A stretch of 55,551 bases of DNA from a virus: positions 1-55,551 of IMG/VR virus record IMGVR_UViG_3300012920_000049. The stretch is one strand, 5' to 3'. Position numbers and translations under genes: made by a program. Shown piece after piece: positions 51,644 to 55,551 of the stretch. Each line of letters starts with the position of its first letter. Position 1 is the first letter of the stretch. The notes below the pieces were generated by a model. The model was not told where the DNA came from. It made no database searches and saw nothing but the letters and a program-made list of their open reading frames with translations.

Positions 51644-51951
51644 TCATCTCTCCAATCTCTTAACCATTTACTTCCGTCACGTTCTGCATCTAAGAATACA
51701 GCATTCGTAAATGCAACTGGTAAAATTACTGCAACGTGAACTATGATACTGGTCACGATTGAATAACCTAACCAACCCATATAAAAACTTGCAACGAATC
51801 CAAAGTAGATTGACCACATTGTAAACAAGACAAGTGTAAAATAAGTTTGTAGACTTGGGTCGGGAATGAATCGTAATGGATTGTATCTATTGTCCATTAC
51901 CAATCTCCAACTATCGACTACAAATATTATAAATTTTCTAAACCATTTCAT
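51640..51951 (-). CDS. Small membrane protein, unknown function
   Basis: A 103-residue protein with hydrophobic segments 'TYFTLVLFTMWSIYFGFVAS' and 'YSIVTSIIVHVAVILPVAFT', a basic start and an acidic end ('DAERDGSKWLRDWRDE'). Two TM helices with both termini likely cytoplasmic. It overlaps both neighbours by 4 nt. Homologues are common in marine T4-like phages; no function can be assigned. Confidence 0.7.
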   Translation of the reverse strand: MKWFRKFIIFVVDSWRLVMDNRYNPLRFIPDPSLQTYFTLVLFTMWSIYFGFVASFYMGWLGYSIVTSIIVHVAVILPVAFTNAVFLDAERDGSKWLRDWRDE

Positions 51952-52289
51952 ACGATTGGTGCTCCTTCATAATGTTCTAGGTCAAAGTTCTCAATCCAAT
52001 CTTGCATAACTCTATAGTATGCATAATATGTCGCACTATGACCATTCATATCTTGACCCATTCCACCTTTGTCATGAGGTGCTTCTAAGTATTCTATTAA
52101 TGTTTCACACTCTTCTAAGTGTTCCCTAGTTAGTTCTTCTTGACTTCCTATTTCAAGATACTCTAACATATGTTCATATGCATTATCATATGCTTGTTGA
52201 TGAATCCAATCATCACTCTTCCAAATAATCTTACTCCAATTCCAATCTTGTTTTAGATTGAACTTTTCTTCATCATAAAAATTTGCCAT
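51948..52289 (-). CDS. Conserved phage protein of unknown function
   Basis: A 113-residue acidic, helix-rich protein ('WIHQQAYDNAYEHMLEYLEI', 'LTREHLEECETLIEYLEAPH'). The C-terminal 'YYAYYRVMQDWIENFDLEHY' is aromatic-rich. Not recognised. It is packed tightly between the nuclease gene and the membrane protein, overlapping the latter by 4 nt. Confidence 0.65.
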   Translation of the reverse strand: MANFYDEEKFNLKQDWNWSKIIWKSDDWIHQQAYDNAYEHMLEYLEIGSQEELTREHLEECETLIEYLEAPHDKGGMGQDMNGHSATYYAYYRVMQDWIENFDLEHYEGAPIV

Positions 52290-52290
52290 T

Positions 52291-52971
52291 CTATACTCCG
52301 TATAAATTTTCGTATCGTTTTCTTAAATTCACTAACTCGTCAATGTAGTCCAGTGGATTCCCATAAAAAATCTGAAAGGCATTGTGTCCTTCCACACCTA
52401 CTAGTGCAACAACCTCTTCGATTGCTTGACCAGTTAATTCTTCAACCATTAATGCATATGCAGTCATTTGTATCATCCATGGTTTAGTCATATACTCTTC
52501 TTTGTATTTTCCACTAGACTTGAAATCTATTACAGATAACACTCCGTCTAACATACCAATACAATCTACACGACCAGCCATTTTTAGATTAGGACTCCAC
52601 AATGGTGCTTCTAAAGCAAGTGGGACGATTTCGTCTAACACTGGTTGAACTGCTTTGAACATTCCTTCTTGAAGGACATTATCAAACTCTATAAACTCTT
52701 TTTCTTTTCTAAGATAGTCTTCTATGTTTTGGTGGAAACTGGTTCCTCGTTTTGCAGCTTGTGAAGATATCTTATTTGCAGTTTCTTCACCTACACGTTT
52801 TCTCCACAACTTGATATGGTCACGTGATAGTAGAGAGGTGACAGTTGTGACACTTGGATATTTTGCACCAGTGTCGTCAACGTAAAATCTTTTTCCGTCT
52901 TCTTGTATTGTGTTAAGTTTGATATTCTCTAAATCAGTGATATCCATAGTTTGTAATTTCAATTGTGTCAT
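52291..52971 (-). CDS. PD-(D/E)XK superfamily exonuclease
   Basis: A 226-residue nuclease of the Cas4/RecB-like type. Residues readable: H80 in 'AAKRGTSFHQNIEDYL', D136 in 'MAGRVDCIGML', the D149-x-K151 pair in 'VIDFKSSGK' and a QxxxY-like 'MIQMTAYALMVEEL'. Early residues 'YPSVTTVTSLLSRDHIKLW' are usual for phage members. It probably acts in replication/recombination near gp32 and gp59. Confidence 0.85.
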   Translation of the reverse strand: MTQLKLQTMDITDLENIKLNTIQEDGKRFYVDDTGAKYPSVTTVTSLLSRDHIKLWRKRVGEETANKISSQAAKRGTSFHQNIEDYLRKEKEFIEFDNVLQEGMFKAVQPVLDEIVPLALEAPLWSPNLKMAGRVDCIGMLDGVLSVIDFKSSGKYKEEYMTKPWMIQMTAYALMVEELTGQAIEEVVALVGVEGHNAFQIFYGNPLDYIDELVNLRKRYENLYGV

Positions 52972-52977
52972 TATATT

Positions 52978-53277
52978 TTACTTCTTTTTACTTTGTAAGT
53001 CAATGTGTTTTTTGACAATCTGTTCAGTCTTGACTTCCTTAACAGATTTTTTATAAAGGTGTGAACCCTTATGATTCTCTCCTACCTTTGCAAGAACTTC
53101 TTTAAACCCGTCATCAGTTTTAACCCTATCACCATGACCACCAACTGTATCGGGTGCATGAAGGATAACTTGTTTAAGGTGAGGGTTGTCTTCTTTGAAT
53201 TGGTCTAACTTTGTATAGGACATAATACGTTCTTCTATACAACCAGTTTCTTCATTCTTAAATGTGTAAGTCGGCAT
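52978..53277 (-). CDS. FmdB-like small regulatory protein lacking zinc cysteines
   Basis: A 99-residue protein starting 'MPTYTFKNEETGCIEERIMS', like FmdB-type zinc ribbons ('MPTYEYxCxxCG...'), but the CxxC pairs are missing and only one cysteine remains. 'FKEDNPHLKQVILHAPDTVG' follows. Such degenerate FmdB proteins are common in T4-like marine phages. Its role is unknown. Start overlaps the upstream stop. Confidence 0.65.
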   Translation of the reverse strand: MPTYTFKNEETGCIEERIMSYTKLDQFKEDNPHLKQVILHAPDTVGGHGDRVKTDDGFKEVLAKVGENHKGSHLYKKSVKEVKTEQIVKKHIDLQSKKK

Positions 53278-53456
53278 TATATATCTCTTGATTGAATTAC
53301 TTTCTCAACCATGTCCTTCACTTGTTGTTCTTTATACCATAGACCACTGAGCATAGAGGTTGTTCCATTATCCCATTCAATAATATATCTTCTATAACCA
53401 AATGGTCTTTCATAAAAGATTCTGATATCACCATAATTTTCAACTAATACTCTCAT
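53277..53456 (-). CDS. Small conserved phage protein
   Basis: A 59-residue protein ('MRVLVENYGDIRIFYERPFG', 'RYIIEWDNGTTSMLSGLWYK'). The frame is open to 53489, but ATG 53456 overlaps the TGA of the upstream gene as ATGA and is preferred. Beta-rich, unknown function. Confidence 0.6.
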   Translation of the reverse strand: MRVLVENYGDIRIFYERPFGYRRYIIEWDNGTTSMLSGLWYKEQQVKDMVEKVIQSRDI

Positions 53457-53989
53457 GACATAAAACTCGGAATAGGTCTTGCAGTCCATCTCGCAAAATC
53501 TTTTTTGTAGACTGCATAGTATTTATGGTATGCTTCGATAACACTTTCTGACTTCACGTCTTCAGGCATACACTGAGGTGGTTCTCTGAATCCATTCTTA
53601 GGTATGTTGTTTGGAACGTCTGATAATATTACACAAAGTTTTCTGTAAGTTTCGTGAACTTTTCCATATCGATATGTGTATTCAAAACACAACTGCCTCC
53701 ATAATGCAAGTAAGTGTTGGTAGTGTTCTACACTCTCTCTGACCCATACTGCAGTTGGGTGATTGATATGAGAAGCTTTGTAAAGTGTTTCTTCCATTGT
53801 TTCGTTAGGGTGTTTCCACCTACGAATTCTACGATTGAGTTTTGTTCTTCCCTCGTATTCTTCTCCGTCCAACATTCTATGTGCAGTAGACATAAGTTGT
53901 GCATACTCAATAATCATTTTAACAACATGTTTGTCACAATGAAGTGTTGCACACTCTGTTGGGTCTTTACTCAAATAAAATAAGTTCAT
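53453..53989 (-). CDS. Conserved phage protein with 'CDKHVVKM' motif
   Basis: A 178-residue protein: 'MNLFYLSKDPTECATLHCDK', 'HVVKMIIEYAQLMSTAHRML', 'HINHPTAVWVRESVEHYQHL', 'FEYTYRYGKVHETYRKL', 'CMPEDVKSESVIEAYHKYYA' and a 'ARWTARPIPSFM' end. This histidine- and aromatic-rich family is widespread in T4-like and other phages. It is sometimes labelled as a DNA repair enzyme, which I cannot support. Function unknown. Confidence 0.7.
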   Translation of the reverse strand: MNLFYLSKDPTECATLHCDKHVVKMIIEYAQLMSTAHRMLDGEEYEGRTKLNRRIRRWKHPNETMEETLYKASHINHPTAVWVRESVEHYQHLLALWRQLCFEYTYRYGKVHETYRKLCVILSDVPNNIPKNGFREPPQCMPEDVKSESVIEAYHKYYAVYKKDFARWTARPIPSFMS

Positions 53990-54255
53990 AATGATTTAAT
54001 CTCCCCCAAGATATTTTCTACGTTTGTCCACGTTAAGTGTCCAATAACGTCATCAGTTATACTAGTAGAATAACACAATTCTTCTCCTTCGAGAACCGCT
54101 AATTCCCATAAACCATTACGACCACCATAACTGTAATCATGTTTGATTACACTTGCACCATATCCATTCTCAAAAGTATAAACATGACGAACACCATTGT
54201 TAAGATACTCAGTGTTTGTTAGATACTTTCTAAATGGTTCTACATTATCATACAT
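53986..54255 (-). CDS. Conserved small phage protein
   Basis: An 89-residue protein with 'GVRHVYTFENGYGASVIKHD', 'YSYGGRNGLWELAVLEGEEL' and 'DDVIGHLTWTNVENILGEI'. The 'GYGASVIxHxxSYGGxxGLWELAV' pattern recurs in T4-like marine phages. Beta-rich, unknown function. It overlaps the downstream gene by 4 nt. Confidence 0.7.
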   Translation of the reverse strand: MYDNVEPFRKYLTNTEYLNNGVRHVYTFENGYGASVIKHDYSYGGRNGLWELAVLEGEELCYSTSITDDVIGHLTWTNVENILGEIKSL

Positions 54256-54267
54256 TATCCACTTCTC

Positions 54268-54441
54268 CTATTTTGCATCATAATATTCGGGGAGATGATA
54301 TAACTTATTATAACATGAAGAACAAGTTTGTCCTACCCCATAAACATAATTTTTTCTTTTCTCAACGTGAGTGTTAACTGCAACTTTAGTGTCACACTTG
54401 CACACTACACATGATTCAGTTTTACCATTTTTCAGTGACAT
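54268..54441 (-). CDS. Small zinc-finger-like protein
   Basis: A 57-residue protein 'MSLKNGKTESCVVCKCDTKV' followed by 'GQTCSSCYNKLYHLPEYYD'. The CxxC...CxxC arrangement suggests one zinc-binding site. The frame is open to 54492, but ATG 54441 has a perfect AAGGAG Shine-Dalgarno 6 nt upstream and is preferred. It overlaps the upstream gene by 20 nt. Confidence 0.65.
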   Translation of the reverse strand: MSLKNGKTESCVVCKCDTKVAVNTHVEKRKNYVYGVGQTCSSCYNKLYHLPEYYDAK

Positions 54442-54655
54442 CTGCAACTCCTTTTTCATAATTCCATGGGACTGATACTGAGTATGGGTCACTCATAGAA
54501 CTACCAACATATTTAAAATTCTTTTGAACAACGAAAGGTGCAACATGGTCAAAGTAATGTTCAACACATGTTTCAGCTATCTCACAATATGCTTCAACCT
54601 CTTCGTAAGTTCCATAGACCAATTGTCCATCTTGTAATTGTGCAAGTTCTATCAT
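54422..54655 (-). CDS. Small protein of unknown function
   Basis: A 77-residue acidic protein ('MIELAQLQDGQLVYGTYEEV', 'AYCEIAETCVEHYFDHVAPF', ending 'GVADVTEKW'). Not recognised. The ATG overlaps the TGA of the upstream micro membrane gene as ATGA. Confidence 0.6.
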   Translation of the reverse strand: MIELAQLQDGQLVYGTYEEVEAYCEIAETCVEHYFDHVAPFVVQKNFKYVGSSMSDPYSVSVPWNYEKGVADVTEKW

Positions 54656-54819
54656 GCAATTAAAATCTGTATCATTGGTGGAAAGAAATATGTGTATACC
54701 ATAATTGCAAATATGATTAACAATATTGCAACTGCAAGTTTGACTCCAAACTTTATAACAGCTGGAAATATTCTAAATGCAAGATAGATACACGTTAATA
54801 ATCCTATAATCTCTAACAT
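54652..54819 (-). CDS. Micro membrane protein (55 aa)
   Basis: A 55-residue ORF, mostly hydrophobic: 'MLEIIGLLTCIYLAFRIFPA' then 'VKLAVAILLIIFAIMVYTYF' and a short end. Probably two membrane helices. The TGA overlaps the next ATG (ATGA), and the gene fills the otherwise empty gap between the SleB-like hydrolase and the next gene. A holin-like role near the hydrolase is conceivable but unproven. Confidence 0.6.
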   Translation of the reverse strand: MLEIIGLLTCIYLAFRIFPAVIKFGVKLAVAILLIIFAIMVYTYFFPPMIQILIA

Positions 54820-54823
54820 AATA

Positions 54824-55387
54824 TTACCTATAAAAAATGTGGTCTGTTATCTGAACTGTTTCATTCAATGAATCACTCCAATATGGGTCAACCATAATTG
54901 AATGATAATGTGTTGCACCCTCTGTAATGTCGGGATACTTACCCATGATTACGTCTTGTGCAATTGTATATGATTCAAAGAACGTATCAGTGTCTAGAGG
55001 TTCGTCTGACTTTCCGTCACAAAACCAACTAAACTGACACTGGTGTCTGACAGGAACTTGTTCTCCTCTCCAGTTCTCTCTCCATTTTGCCTGATACACT
55101 ACACCACAAATATCTTTAGGGTATGAGGCATGTTCCATACGATTGATTACAACTTGTGCAACTGCAACCTTTCCAGCAAGTGGTTGATTACCTGCTTCGA
55201 AATAAATGTTTTTTGCTAAACAAACTGCATCACCATTCTCGTCAAATGCTTGAACCTTTTGTGGTATCAACAGAATGAACATAAGTAAGGCACCAAAACC
55301 CATTCCTGCGAGGAATGATTTAAATACTAGTGAACCTTTATACTTGACTTCTTCGTCAATAGCTTTTCCCCATTTACTAGGCTGCAT
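54824..55387 (-). CDS. Cell-wall hydrolase, SleB-type, membrane anchored
   Basis: A 187-residue endolysin-like protein. An N-terminal hydrophobic segment ('FLAGMGFGALLMFILLIPQ') acts as signal or anchor. The catalytic domain has 'CLAKNIYFEAGNQPLAGKVA', 'VAQVVINRMEHASYPKDICG', 'QCQFSWFCDGKSD' and 'GATHYHS', the SleB/Hydrolase_2 pattern. ATG 55387 has a GGAG Shine-Dalgarno 5 nt upstream, better than the in-frame TTG at 55432. It probably degrades peptidoglycan at lysis, since gp5 lacks a lysozyme domain. Confidence 0.82.
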   Translation of the reverse strand: MQPSKWGKAIDEEVKYKGSLVFKSFLAGMGFGALLMFILLIPQKVQAFDENGDAVCLAKNIYFEAGNQPLAGKVAVAQVVINRMEHASYPKDICGVVYQAKWRENWRGEQVPVRHQCQFSWFCDGKSDEPLDTDTFFESYTIAQDVIMGKYPDITEGATHYHSIMVDPYWSDSLNETVQITDHIFYR

Positions 55388-55550
55388 ATCTATCTCCGTT
55401 GTGATTAATTCCGTTCTGATTGTAGTTGTCAAGAATCATGTCAACTACATCAGTTGCCCATATTGATTTACCACCAACATGCCAATCATACTCTTCTAAA
55501 GGAACTCTTCCGTCCTTCCAGTTGTAGATTGTGACTGTTTCATATTCCCA
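55377..55550 (-). CDS. C-terminal end of an unidentified gene (cut by window edge)
   Basis: An open frame of 57 residues enters from the right edge and ends at TAG 55377, overlapping the hydrolase start by 11 nt. Visible pieces are 'TVTIYNWKDGRVPLEEYDW' and 'IWATDVVDMILDNYNQNG'. Not recognised. Confidence 0.55.
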   Translation of the reverse strand, partial: WEYETVTIYNWKDGRVPLEEYDWHVGGKSIWATDVVDMILDNYNQNGINHNGDRYAA

Positions 55551-55551
55551 G

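Noticed and set aside
53453-53989. Pyrimidine-dimer glycosylase annotation for the CDKHVVKM protein
   Set aside because: No resemblance to the T4 DenV sequence is visible; left as unknown.

Overview
This window is about 55.5 kb of an AT-rich (roughly 35% GC by eye) T4-like myovirus genome. The gene content points to a marine phage of the cyanomyovirus/pelagiphage type. Tail, neck, baseplate and terminase genes match T4 families in sequence and order (gp16, gp15, gp14, gp13, gp8, gp6, gp25, gp5, gp53, gp48, gp4, gp54, gp26, gp59, gp32). They sit beside typical marine-phage accessories: 2OG-Fe(II) oxygenases, a phage-encoded ribosomal protein bS21, CMP-Kdo synthetase, large T/S/N-rich fibre proteins, and PYIAN/NAQ repeat proteins. 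No tRNA, CRISPR array, integrase or photosynthesis gene was seen. The host cannot be named from the sequence.

Layout, left to right. (1) 1-3850, minus strand: start of the large terminase, small terminase, tail sheath stabiliser gp15, neck proteins gp14 and gp13, and a small membrane/coiled-coil protein. (2) 3875-8362, minus: an accessory block with two 2OG-Fe(II) oxygenase-like proteins flanking a DUF6065-like protein, an unknown gene, and a two-domain protein joining an HPG-IR domain to a GT8-like glycosyltransferase. (3) 8392-19869, minus: a tail-fibre/adhesin array with PYIAN-repeat proteins (one ending in a Hint domain), tandem paralogous fibres with a shared ~90-residue domain and a shared C-terminal DGGTF. 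(4) 19869-39190, minus: a 2,209-residue structural protein, then gp8, a gp7-position protein carrying a cupredoxin-like domain, a small fibre-like gene, gp6, gp25, gp5 (no lysozyme domain), a gp27-like hub, gp53 and gp48. (5) 39237-47234, plus strand: gp4, a HAD phosphatase, CMP-Kdo synthetase, a second HPG-IR protein, an unknown conserved gene, gp54, gp26/gp51 (apparently joined by a -1 frameshift), a two-TM protein and the tape measure. (6) 47231-55551, minus: GIY-YIG-like protein, small proteins, bS21, a DNA methyltransferase, gp32, gp59, gp33-like, membrane proteins, a PD-(D/E)XK nuclease, small conserved phage proteins, an SleB-type cell-wall hydrolase, and a partial gene at the right edge.

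Expression logic. Late promoters of the T4 gp55 type (TATAAATA and variants CATAAATA, CCTAAATA) can be read upstream of many gene groups. Most genes have a Shine-Dalgarno sequence and many are coupled through TAATG or ATGA overlaps. Five genes instead place the late -10 box exactly 5-6 nt before the ATG with no Shine-Dalgarno, which predicts leaderless transcripts. gp32 has a sigma70-like promoter, a late box and a hairpin leader. One fibre gene has a ~138-nt leader with three successive hairpins that all expose GUGA. By eye, the tetranucleotides GATC and GTAC do not occur anywhere in the window, although about 180 of each would be expected.

All functional calls rest on reading the sequence and on remembered family features. 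No database search was run.
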